In this document: in pieces, positions 8,277 through 16,242 of the stretch | Layout of the letters: the number at the start of each line of letters is the position of its first letter | Position numbering within the stretch: the first letter of the stretch is position 1 | Assembly: GCF_003265305.2 (NCBI RefSeq) | Contig: NZ_CP033459.1 | Location: 2,542,001-2,606,000 of the forward strand | DNA length: 64,000 nucleotides | DNA from: Pseudoprevotella muciniphila | GTDB taxonomy: Bacteria > Bacteroidota > Bacteroidia > Bacteroidales > Bacteroidaceae | Direction: 5' to 3' | Notes under the pieces: model-generated | Seen by the model: only the letters and a program-made list of their open reading frames with translations | The model's database searches: none | Told to the model about the DNA's origin: nothing | Program-made: the position numbers and the translations under genes

Positions 8277-8948
8277 ATGACTCGTTACACCCCACTTCGC
8301 TCGCATTGTCATAGTTTCATATTTTTCGTTGTGTCTTTGGTTGCTATGCTATGCCTTACTTCGTGCGGCAACGATGATGACGGCTTTCTCGATGCATATA
8401 CCAACGCTCTCGGTGAGTTCAGGACGAATCATAATGGCAAGGTTCAGACTTTCCGTCTCGATGATGGCACCGGATATTCGCTGACTAACGACGTCAGCGG
8501 TCTGACGGCAGATAGTGTTTATCGTGTGCAGGCACTTTATATTGCAGGAGAAGACAGGGTAACGATAACACAATATGTAGAGGTGCTGGCGCCTATGCCG
8601 AGACAAATCGAAGAGGGCAAACAAAAAACGGACCCTGTGAACGTGTCTGCTTTCTGGAATGGCGGGCGATATGTCAATCTCAGGTTAGCATTGCTCACTC
8701 AAGGGAATACGCACTATTTCACGTTCATTGATCAAGGTACGGATACACACGAGGATGGCACGCGAGTGAAGCGGATTATGCTTTATCACGACCAAAATGG
8801 GAATGGCACCTATTACACACGGGAACTGTTCATGTCGTGTCCTGTTTATCAATATGCAGGAGATTTGCAGTCGGGCAAAGACTCTCTGGCTTTAACCATA
8901 CATACTTACGAAGGCGAAAAGACGTATAAGACGCGTCTGGCATTCTGA
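8277..8948 (+). CDS. NigD-like lipoprotein
   Basis: This 223-residue protein has a hydrophobic signal sequence ending in the lipobox LTSC (Cys near residue 31) followed by an acidic GNDDDGF stretch, typical of Bacteroidota surface-exposed lipoproteins. The remainder (VQTFRLDDGTGYSL..., a small beta domain, then VNLRLALLTQG and a C-terminal beta domain) matches the NigD-like family, named after a gene of the nigrescin bacteriocin operon of Prevotella nigrescens. The molecular role of the family is not known. The gene begins 9 nt after the acyltransferase stop, so it is probably translated from the same transcript. Confidence 0.7.
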   Translation: MTRYTPLRSHCHSFIFFVVSLVAMLCLTSCGNDDDGFLDAYTNALGEFRTNHNGKVQTFRLDDGTGYSLTNDVSGLTADSVYRVQALYIAGEDRVTITQYVEVLAPMPRQIEEGKQKTDPVNVSAFWNGGRYVNLRLALLTQGNTHYFTFIDQGTDTHEDGTRVKRIMLYHDQNGNGTYYTRELFMSCPVYQYAGDLQSGKDSLALTIHTYEGEKTYKTRLAF

Positions 8949-8982
8949 TACCCCTAAAAACCTATAAATACAAAATAAATCG

Positions 8983-8990
8983 TAACTTTG
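8983..8990 (+). promoter_or_regulatory. -7 promoter element TAACTTTG
   Basis: A perfect TAnnTTTG match 64 nt before the phytase-like esterase gene. No clear -33 TTTG is present. Confidence 0.6.
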
Positions 8991-9054
8991 CAATCAAAGA
9001 CATACCGAAGGAAGACTAACGAAAGTTTTCATTAGGTTTTATAAGAAAAGAATC

Positions 9055-10116
9055 ATGCGAAAAATAATTTTTTTGACACTCAGTATCGTAGCGTTGACCG
9101 TTTCAGCGCAGCGTGTGGAACTTCTCAAACAGCAAAAATTGTCACAATGGGCAATCGCACCAGGTAATTATAGCGGTATCACTCCGCTTGGCAATGACCG
9201 CTATGCTGTCGTAAGCGACAAAGATTCCGCCGATGGATTCCATATATGGAAAATAGAACTCAACTCAGGAACAGGTATCGTGACGAACGTTGAAGACGAA
9301 GGTTTTTTTGCAAATCCTACTCCTAAAGTGAATCATAACGGCATCAGTTTGCGTGATTGTGAAGATATTGTCTATTTCAAACCAGCCAACACTGTCTTCA
9401 TTTGTGGCGAAGGCGATCAGGAGATTCTTGAGTATGCCATGGACGGTAAGCCAACCGGGCGTCGTCTTGAGGTGCCTGCCATGTTCGGCAAGGATAAGAT
9501 ATCTGCCAATCTCGGTTTTGAAGCATTGGCTTACGACGAAAAGAACCACTGCTTCTGGACCATGACAGAATCCACACTACCCGCAGACGGTCTGCACACC
9601 TCTCCGCAAACACCGAGTATCCTCAATGTGATGCGACTATTGTGCTTCAACGACAGCCTGAAGTGTATTGGTCAGTATGCCTACCGCATGAATGTCGGTA
9701 CTACCAAGAAAGACGGCACGCACTATGCCTATGGTGTGCCGGCTATGACGGTGTTGCCCGATGGCACGTTGCTCGTCATGGAGCGTGAAGCCAATGTCTC
9801 GACCACAAAATTACGCGGCGAGACATTCATAAGAATTTTTACCGTTGAGCCCACAAAAGATAACCTCGTGGAAGAGAGTGAGAGCCTGCGCAATTTCGAT
9901 ATAACAAAGTTTGTGCAAAAGCGACAACTCACCTCTTTCAGCACAAAGGTCAACCCGCCCAGCGTACAACTCGCCAACTATGAAGGCATGTGTGTCGGTC
10001 CCACGCTTGAAGCCAATCGCAGAACGCTTTTGCTTCTCAACGACTCGCAGAACAATGCCGGAATAAAAATTGCCCATCTCAAGGACTATATCAAAGTGGT
10101 CATCCTTTATCAATAA
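9055..10116 (+). CDS. Exported esterase-like / phytase-like protein
   Basis: A 353-residue protein with a signal peptide (MRKIIFLTLSIVALTVSAQ). The mature part begins with a SGITPLGNDRYAVVSDKD pattern, then CEDIVYF, FICGEGDQEILEY, FEALAYDEKNHCFWTMTES and YEGMCVGP, i.e. repeated beta-propeller-like blades of the 'esterase-like activity of phytase' family (Phytase-like). These are exported phosphatase or esterase-like proteins; the exact substrate is unknown. It has its own promoter and is followed after 20 nt by a LuxR-type regulator, which may share the transcript. Confidence 0.75.
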   Translation: MRKIIFLTLSIVALTVSAQRVELLKQQKLSQWAIAPGNYSGITPLGNDRYAVVSDKDSADGFHIWKIELNSGTGIVTNVEDEGFFANPTPKVNHNGISLRDCEDIVYFKPANTVFICGEGDQEILEYAMDGKPTGRRLEVPAMFGKDKISANLGFEALAYDEKNHCFWTMTESTLPADGLHTSPQTPSILNVMRLLCFNDSLKCIGQYAYRMNVGTTKKDGTHYAYGVPAMTVLPDGTLLVMEREANVSTTKLRGETFIRIFTVEPTKDNLVEESESLRNFDITKFVQKRQLTSFSTKVNPPSVQLANYEGMCVGPTLEANRRTLLLLNDSQNNAGIKIAHLKDYIKVVILYQ

Positions 10117-10136
10117 CCGCTTAAGAAGTCGATTGC

Positions 10137-10739
10137 TTGAAACCTGCTATCGCCATAATATCACCGAATACGCTCGCTGCAGTAGGCCTCTCGGGGCTTA
10201 TACAGGGTATGATGCCAATGGCGAGTATAAACATTTTCCGCAACTACAAGGAAATGTCGGACGAGGGTGATGAGCAGCAGTATTTCCATTATTTCATCAC
10301 TGCAAGCGTACTCCTCGAGAATCCCAAGTTTTTCATCAGCCATCAGCACAAAACGCTTCTTCTCGTAGAAGGCGACTCAGCAGGTAATATACCTGCGCAG
10401 TTTCGTAAGATAGACATCAGTGTGCCCCACAACGAATTGGTCAAAAGCCTGATGAGGCTCGAACAGTCTGTTCATGGTGCTCACAGGGAACAACCCGAAC
10501 CGGTTAGGGTGGCACAGTCGCCTCTAAAGCAAACTGCCCTGACGCCGCGTGAAACGGAGGTGCTCCGACTCCTTGTGCTCGGAAAAACCAACAAAGAGGT
10601 GGCAGCCGACCTGAATGTAGGCCTGACAACAATCATCACTCACCGAAAGAATCTAACCGAAAAACTCAATATCAAGACACTCTCCGGACTGACTGTGTTT
10701 GCCGTGTCGCGCGGCATCGTGAAAGTGGAGGAAATTTAG
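10137..10739 (+). CDS. LuxR-family transcriptional regulator with degenerate receiver domain
   Basis: The C-terminal 65 residues form a GerE/LuxR helix-turn-helix: LTPRETEVLRLLVLGKTNKEV followed by LNVGLTTIITHRKNLTEKLN. The N-terminal ~110 residues have the length and beta/alpha rhythm of a response-regulator receiver (AIAIISPNTLAAVGLSGLI), but the strand that should end in the phospho-acceptor Asp reads YFITASVLL, so no phosphorylation site is visible. The start must be the TTG at 10137, because no ATG or GTG precedes the receiver fold in frame. No histidine kinase is adjacent. It is best read as an orphan pseudo-receiver regulator with unknown targets. Confidence 0.8.
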   Translation: MKPAIAIISPNTLAAVGLSGLIQGMMPMASINIFRNYKEMSDEGDEQQYFHYFITASVLLENPKFFISHQHKTLLLVEGDSAGNIPAQFRKIDISVPHNELVKSLMRLEQSVHGAHREQPEPVRVAQSPLKQTALTPRETEVLRLLVLGKTNKEVAADLNVGLTTIITHRKNLTEKLNIKTLSGLTVFAVSRGIVKVEEI

Positions 10740-10865
10740 GGGAGGGAATAACGGGCGGAAACCGTTTCACAATGTAGGATGTATGTTTTTTGAAAATCAA
10801 AGGTTATAATCGTCGTGCATCTTGTTAAACAATGTTACATGATGCATTACTTCACGGATAAATTG

Positions 10866-10873
10866 TATTTTTG
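10866..10873 (+). promoter_or_regulatory. -7 promoter element TATTTTTG of purA
   Basis: The element fits TAnnTTTG and lies 57 nt before purA in a 190-nt intergenic region. That region also holds small inverted repeats (GCATC...GATGC around 10817-10845), but I see no recognisable riboswitch. Confidence 0.55.
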
Positions 10874-10930
10874 TACCATAAATAGTAAAATAAAGAAGCA
10901 GGCAAAATAAGTTTGCCGCAAAGAATAATT

Positions 10931-12211
10931 ATGGCAAAAGGAAAAGTAGATGCACTTTTAGGTATCGTCTTTGGTGACGAAGGAAAAGGAAAAGTTGTGG
11001 ATTATTTCACACCACGATATGATGTAGTAGCACGTTTTGCAGGGGGACCTAATGCTGGTCATACCATCATTTTCGACGGCAAGAAATTTGTGCTGCGGTC
11101 TATACCAAGCGGTATTTTCGACGAGGGTAAGTTGAATATCATCGGTAATGGTTGTGTTATTGCGCCCGACCTTTTCATGGCAGAAGCGAAAGAATTGGAA
11201 GCCGCAGGTTATAGTCTTACAGAACGCTTACACATCAGTCGCCGCGCACATCTCATCCTGCCTACGCACCGTTTGCTCGACCGTGCTTACGAGGCTGCTA
11301 AAGGCAAGAACAAGGTGGGTACCACGGGTAAGGGCATAGGTCCCACCTATAGCGACAAGGCTGCGCGTATAGGCCTTCGCGTTGGTGACATTTTAGAAAA
11401 CTTTGAAGAGAAATATGCTCGTCTCAAGACTCGCCACGAACAAATCCTTCGCGACATGAACTTCACCGATTACGACATTGCTGATGAAGAACGTTTGTGG
11501 ATGGAAGGTGTGGACTATATGCGCAAATTCCGGCTAACCGATACGGAGATAGAAATCAATCGCTATCTCGAAGAGGGCAAGACTGTGCTTGCAGAAGGCG
11601 CACAAGGTTCACAACTTGACATAGACCACGGAACATATCCCTTTGTGTCGTCATCGAGCACCACGGCAGGTGGCGTTTGTACTGGTCTTGGTATCGCACC
11701 GAATAAGATTGACCGTGTGTTCGGTATCTTTAAGGCATATACCACTCGTGTAGGCGCAGGACCATTCCCAGTGGAACTCTTCGATGAGACTGGCGACAAA
11801 ATCCGCGACATCGGACATGAATACGGTGCTGTAACGGGTCGTAATCGCCGCTGCGGCTGGCTCGATCTTGTAGCACTGAAATACACTATCATGATAAATG
11901 GTGTAACCGACCTTATCATGATGAAGGGCGATGTGCTTGACGAGTTCGATACAATCAAGGTTTGCGTGGCTTACCGCAAGGGAGAAGAAACGATCACCAC
12001 CATGCCATACGACACAGAAGGTTGGGAGGCTGTGTATGAAGAACTTCCCGGATGGAAAACCCCGCTATCAGGTGTTCGTACTGTTTCAGAGTTTCCACAG
12101 GCGTATCAGGATTACATCGATTACATAGAGCGTGCGCTCGACACTCCGATTTCCATAGTATCCGTCAGTCCTGACCGCGAGGCGACTATCGTACTCCGCA
12201 AAATTGAGTAA
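10931..12211 (+). CDS. purA: Adenylosuccinate synthetase
   Basis: A 426-residue GTP-dependent enzyme that joins IMP and aspartate in the first committed step to AMP. The N-terminal GTP-binding/catalytic block reads GIVFGDEGKGK, followed by AGGPNAGHT with the catalytic His; VGTTGKGIGPTYSDK, EGAQGSQLDIDHGTYPFVSSS and TAVTGRNRRCGWLD are further family signatures. The length is normal. ATG at 10931 was chosen over a TTG at 10913. Confidence 0.97.
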   Translation: MAKGKVDALLGIVFGDEGKGKVVDYFTPRYDVVARFAGGPNAGHTIIFDGKKFVLRSIPSGIFDEGKLNIIGNGCVIAPDLFMAEAKELEAAGYSLTERLHISRRAHLILPTHRLLDRAYEAAKGKNKVGTTGKGIGPTYSDKAARIGLRVGDILENFEEKYARLKTRHEQILRDMNFTDYDIADEERLWMEGVDYMRKFRLTDTEIEINRYLEEGKTVLAEGAQGSQLDIDHGTYPFVSSSSTTAGGVCTGLGIAPNKIDRVFGIFKAYTTRVGAGPFPVELFDETGDKIRDIGHEYGAVTGRNRRCGWLDLVALKYTIMINGVTDLIMMKGDVLDEFDTIKVCVAYRKGEETITTMPYDTEGWEAVYEELPGWKTPLSGVRTVSEFPQAYQDYIDYIERALDTPISIVSVSPDREATIVLRKIE

Positions 12212-12251
12212 GCCGACTAACAATCATAAAAAACTTCAAACGACAAAACCT

Positions 12252-13010
12252 ATGAGATGGCTCACAGTCTTTATGCTCCTCCTCTCTGTGCCGGCTATGG
12301 CACAGGAATATGCTGTTCAGGATTCGGCATTCGCAGAGCAGGCATACAGTCAGGGTGGTTATGCTGCGAATGAGGAATGTGGAAAGGATGACACACCTTT
12401 CAGCATAGCCATGCCCATGTATAATGGTCTGTATGGCTCGCCATATATGTTCGGCGGGTATTATGGTGGTGCTTATGATCTCTGGCATCTTCATCAGGGC
12501 TTCAATGTACAACTTTCCGCCGGTGTTACTGTAGCATCGGGCAGGCATACACCAAAAGGAGCAGGCTTTGGACAAAGCATATCGTTGGCATACGCCGGCA
12601 AACTCAATCGTAATTTCTCCTATGCCGTTATTCTGCAAGGGATGCACAGCACATGGGGACCGGTGCGCAATGTAGGCGCAAGTGTGTCGGGTATAGTGGC
12701 TTATCAGCCCTCCGACCGTTTCACTCTTTATGCCTATTTCACGAAGAGTCTCATGAACCATCCCTCGCGCAGGATGATGCCTTATCCTTTCTATGACGAG
12801 CCGGCGATTGACCGGATTGGTGCAATGGCAGACATTAAACTCGGAGAGACCAGTAATCTGAGAATAGCCGTAGAAATGGCGCGCATGAAAAATGCCTACT
12901 TCGATGGCGACTACTATGCGGGTTATAATCCCTATGAGCCCTCAAGAAACTACGGCTTCGGACTCCATCGCTCTATGCTGCCCTTCGGAGGATATACCAT
13001 ACCGTATTAG
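12252..13010 (+). CDS. Exported Gly/Tyr-rich protein, probably outer-membrane
   Basis: This 252-residue protein has a clear signal peptide (MRWLTVFMLLLSVPAMAQ) and no lipobox. The middle is rich in Gly and Tyr (YNGLYGSPYMFGGYYGGAYD). The second half alternates hydrophobic and polar residues (FNVQLSAGVTVASG, SISLAYAGKLN, FTLYAYFTKSL), which suggests beta strands of a small outer-membrane barrel. I do not recognise the family. It starts 40 nt after purA on the same strand and may be read through. ATG 12252 is preferred over a TTG at 12204, because the signal peptide begins there. Confidence 0.6.
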   Translation: MRWLTVFMLLLSVPAMAQEYAVQDSAFAEQAYSQGGYAANEECGKDDTPFSIAMPMYNGLYGSPYMFGGYYGGAYDLWHLHQGFNVQLSAGVTVASGRHTPKGAGFGQSISLAYAGKLNRNFSYAVILQGMHSTWGPVRNVGASVSGIVAYQPSDRFTLYAYFTKSLMNHPSRRMMPYPFYDEPAIDRIGAMADIKLGETSNLRIAVEMARMKNAYFDGDYYAGYNPYEPSRNYGFGLHRSMLPFGGYTIPY

Positions 13011-13108
13011 GGAAAAATTCTCAAGATGTTGTTTCTTTCTTGGATAATCACGATACTTAGGAACTTTCCTTGGACTGAGAATTCAATAGATATTTTACAC
13101 TTTTTGGA

Positions 13109-13150
13109 AGACTCCAATTAGTAGCACGTATTGTTGGATAATTGGAGTCT
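13109..13150. repeat. 12-bp inverted repeat in the 176-nt gap before the acyltransferase gene
   Basis: AGACTCCAATTA (13109-13120) pairs with TAATTGGAGTCT (13139-13150) around an 18-nt loop. No T-run follows on either strand, so it is not a standard terminator. It lies 36 nt before the acyltransferase start and could be an operator or mRNA hairpin. A second, weaker pair (AATTCTCA 13016-13023 / TGAGAATT 13076-13083) lies upstream. Confidence 0.5.
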
Positions 13151-13186
13151 AAGCGTAAATAATTTGGATAATAAGATTGTATAATT

Positions 13187-14239
13187 ATGAGCAAATACAG
13201 AGAGACGGCAAACTGTCCGATAATTCAGGAAAAGAAACATCCTCAGCAAAGGGCTCTGAATCTTGAACTTTTGCGCATAGTCGCCATGTTCATGGTTCTC
13301 GTTATCCATTATGACCTTCCTATTAGAGGGATTCCTACAGTAGAGTTGTGGCAATCTGATTCGGGTAGCGTAAGTCTTACCATTATTATTCAATCTTTTG
13401 TTGTGGTATGTGTTAACTGCTTTATACTAATTTCAGGTTATTTTGGCATCCGCTGGAAGTGGAAGTCATTTAGTAATCTAATGTTTCAGATATTGTTTTT
13501 CATACTTGTAGCATATATCGCATCTCAATTTTTAATAACAGAGACAGCGGTGCCGAAAGGGATCTTATCATTTTTTTTGACAAAATTTACGACTATTTGG
13601 TTTATAATCGCATATTTAGGCCTTTATATGATTGCTCCCGTTTTGGAAGCATATATTGCTACAGTTTCTGTCCGTCAGTTGGCAACGTTTATAATGGTGT
13701 TTTATGGATTTAGTACATTCATGGGATACATTTTGAGATGTTCGCCAGAATTCAACGAGGGAATGAGTTTTGTAAGTTTGGGTGGAATGTATCTTATAGG
13801 AGGACTATTAAGAAAAAGCAAAGAATATCTTAAAAAGATAAAAGAATGGTATGCTTTTGCGGGATATTTGATTTGCGCTATTATGCTGACATCAATATTT
13901 CTGTTTGAACTTTATATGGGGTACGATCATAGTCCGTTAGGCACTTTGAATCCAATAGTGATTATAGAAAGTGTCTGTCTTTTTGTGTTTTTCCTAAAAC
14001 TGCAAATATCAAATAAGTGGCGAAGAAGCATATTGTTCTTCTCTTCTTCAGCATTTGCTGTTTTTTTGCTGCATGTTTATATAAGGAATACTTTTGATAC
14101 ACTATGCACATGGGCACATAATGTTTCTAAAGGCTCGTTTTTCTGTGTATTAGCAGTTCTAATAGGGGTATTTCTGTTGTCTGTGCTTGTTGACAAACTT
14201 CGTCAGATTTCATTCAGGGCGTTAATGAATTTGTTTTAG
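13187..14239 (+). CDS. Membrane acyltransferase (Acyltransferase_3 / OafA-like)
   Basis: A 350-residue, strongly hydrophobic protein with about ten transmembrane helices. The first helix carries LNLELLRIVAMFMVLVIHYD, with the conserved Arg and His of the Acyltransferase_3 family, which transfers acetyl or succinyl groups to cell-surface glycans. Related genes with the same opening motif occur in the capsule locus (17427 and 28166). Its composition is more AT-rich than purA or the helicase on either side, which suggests it was acquired with, or displaced from, the capsule locus. The acceptor is unknown. Confidence 0.8.
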   Translation: MSKYRETANCPIIQEKKHPQQRALNLELLRIVAMFMVLVIHYDLPIRGIPTVELWQSDSGSVSLTIIIQSFVVVCVNCFILISGYFGIRWKWKSFSNLMFQILFFILVAYIASQFLITETAVPKGILSFFLTKFTTIWFIIAYLGLYMIAPVLEAYIATVSVRQLATFIMVFYGFSTFMGYILRCSPEFNEGMSFVSLGGMYLIGGLLRKSKEYLKKIKEWYAFAGYLICAIMLTSIFLFELYMGYDHSPLGTLNPIVIIESVCLFVFFLKLQISNKWRRSILFFSSSAFAVFLLHVYIRNTFDTLCTWAHNVSKGSFFCVLAVLIGVFLLSVLVDKLRQISFRALMNLF

Positions 14240-14254
14240 AGTGGAGTCGTTTTT

Positions 14255-16141
14255 ATGTCAACCAAACATAATTCATTTTCTTTGCAAAAACAGCGTGCCC
14301 TCCTTCGCATGGAATACGAACATGAGAAGGAGGAATTTCGTCGTGAGACGGAGGCAATGGGCATCGACCGCAAGGTGAAGCGAGGGGAGTGTTGGTATCC
14401 GGTGAGCGTGGGGCGATATTACTACAATTCGCTCAACCGCCTCGTTATAGAGATTTTTCGGATAGACGATACTGAAATTGAGCATAATTTCGAGTATGGT
14501 CGCAGTCTTACTTTCTTTGAGCAAGATGCCTCAGGGATGTTGCATTATGTCAACTTCTCGGGTTCGGTAAGTTATGTTGATGGTGACCGCATGGTCGTTT
14601 GTTTACCTCATGAGGATGCTGCCGCAGTCTTGCAGAATGCAGAGCGTCTTGGTGTGCAGCGTAACTTCGATGAACGCACCTATCAACTCATGTTCGATGC
14701 GATAGACCGTACAATGGCAGCGGAGAAGGGAAGGGTAGCACACCTGCGCGATATTTTTCATGGCGGTGTGAAACCCGAGTTTGCGCCTCCGCGCATGCCT
14801 GTCAGTCTGCCTTGGCTCAATCCTTCGCAAGAAAGGGCAGTGAACGATGTATTGCGTACGCGGGATGTACTCATTGTTCACGGCCCTCCCGGTACGGGTA
14901 AGACCACAACGCTCGTTGAAGCGATTAGTGAGGTGCTGCGGCGCGAACCGCAAGTCATGGTATGCGCACAGAGCAATACGGCAGTGGATTGGATAGCGGA
15001 GCAACTCTACGACCGTGGCATCTCTGTCCTTCGCATCGGTAACCCCACTCGCGTTACTGACAAGATGCTGGCACAGACCTACGAACGCCGTTTCGCCGAC
15101 CATCCCGATTATCCACAACTTTGGCAGATACGCCGCAATGTCCGGCAACTCCTGTCGTCGCCGCGCAAGGAGCGTGCAGCGAATTTCCATCAGAAGATTT
15201 CGCGTTTGCGTGAGCGGGCTGATGAACTTGAGATACGCATCCGCTATGCTTTGTTCGACACCTCGCGCGTCATAGCGTGTACGCTCGCTGGTGCTGCTAA
15301 TCCTGTGCTGTCTGGTCAACACTACCACACTCTCTTCGTTGATGAGGCAGCGCAAGCACTTGAAGCGGCTTGTTGGATTGCATTACAAAAAGCCGATCGT
15401 GTGGTCTTTGCTGGCGACCATCAGCAGTTGCCACCGACGGTGAAATGTCCGGAGGCGATGCGCAGCGGTCTCGGAGTGACGCTGATGGAACATGCCGCGA
15501 AGAAACTTCCTGAATGTGTGCGGTTGCTCACTGTGCAGTATCGAATGAACGAGGAACTTATGCGTTTCTCTTCTGATTGGTTCTATGACGGAAAACTCAC
15601 GGCAGCACCGGAGGTACATCATCGGAGTATTCTGTCCGACCTTGATGCCCCGTTGCAATGGGTGGATACCGCAGTGCTTGATAGCGGCGAAGAGTTTGTG
15701 GGTAATGGCTATGGTCGCATAAATAAAGAAGAGGCACAACTCACAGTGCGTGTGTTGTGCCAATATGCCGACCGCGTGGGGATGCGGCGGTTGTTAGATG
15801 AATGCGTCGATATCGGCGTTATTTCGCCCTATCGCGCGCAGGTGCAATATCTACGTAAAATTATTCGTCAGTGTGCAACACTCAAACCACTTCGCCGCCA
15901 AATCACGGTTAACACAGTGGATGCCTTTCAAGGACAGGAGCGCGATGTTATAGTGGTTAGTCTTGTGCGAGCCAACGAACAAGGCGACATCGGTTTCCTT
16001 CGTGACTTGCGTCGTATGAATGTAGCGATGACGCGTGCGCGGATGAAACTTATTATTCTTGGTAATTCTGCAACGCTTTGCCGCCATCGGTTCTATCGCG
16101 AACTATTCTGTCGGTGTGATTTAGCGGATTTTGACGATTAG
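14255..16141 (+). CDS. Superfamily 1 DNA/RNA helicase (UPF1/IGHMBP2-like AAA_11/AAA_12)
   Basis: A 628-residue ATPase. The N-terminal ~180 residues form an accessory beta domain. Then come Walker A (VHGPPGTGKTTT, about residue 210), QSNTAVDW (motif Ia), the Walker B variant DEAAQALE, GDHQQLPPTV (motif III), QYRMNEELM (motif IV), VNTVDAFQGQERDVIVVSLV (motif V) and NVAMTRARMKLIILG (motif VI). This set is typical of the UPF1-like SF1B group, which move 5'-3' on single-stranded nucleic acid. The bacterial role is not settled; DNA repair or RNA metabolism are both plausible. The terminator at 16208 follows. Confidence 0.9.
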   Translation: MSTKHNSFSLQKQRALLRMEYEHEKEEFRRETEAMGIDRKVKRGECWYPVSVGRYYYNSLNRLVIEIFRIDDTEIEHNFEYGRSLTFFEQDASGMLHYVNFSGSVSYVDGDRMVVCLPHEDAAAVLQNAERLGVQRNFDERTYQLMFDAIDRTMAAEKGRVAHLRDIFHGGVKPEFAPPRMPVSLPWLNPSQERAVNDVLRTRDVLIVHGPPGTGKTTTLVEAISEVLRREPQVMVCAQSNTAVDWIAEQLYDRGISVLRIGNPTRVTDKMLAQTYERRFADHPDYPQLWQIRRNVRQLLSSPRKERAANFHQKISRLRERADELEIRIRYALFDTSRVIACTLAGAANPVLSGQHYHTLFVDEAAQALEAACWIALQKADRVVFAGDHQQLPPTVKCPEAMRSGLGVTLMEHAAKKLPECVRLLTVQYRMNEELMRFSSDWFYDGKLTAAPEVHHRSILSDLDAPLQWVDTAVLDSGEEFVGNGYGRINKEEAQLTVRVLCQYADRVGMRRLLDECVDIGVISPYRAQVQYLRKIIRQCATLKPLRRQITVNTVDAFQGQERDVIVVSLVRANEQGDIGFLRDLRRMNVAMTRARMKLIILGNSATLCRHRFYRELFCRCDLADFDD

Positions 16142-16207
16142 TCTTGCTCTGCGTGGGGTAGTCCTCCATATAATTCTTGCTAAGGCAAGCGAGCATAGAA
16201 TAACATG

Positions 16208-16242
16208 AATTACCATATAATTTTTGGTAATTTGAATTATTT
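16208..16242 (+). terminator. Terminator of the helicase gene, built on a repeat copy
   Basis: AATTACCA (16208-16215) pairs with TGGTAATT (16225-16232), followed by AATTATTTTTTTT on the + strand. The left arm is part of GAATTACCAT (16207-16216), the same 10-mer that flanks the GxxExxY gene. The hairpin's T-run overlaps the stop codon of the converging glycosyltransferase. Confidence 0.6.

Noticed and set aside
13016-13083. Terminator from the AATTCTCA/TGAGAATT pair after the surface-protein gene
   Set aside because: The loop is over 50 nt and no T-run follows, so it is probably chance.
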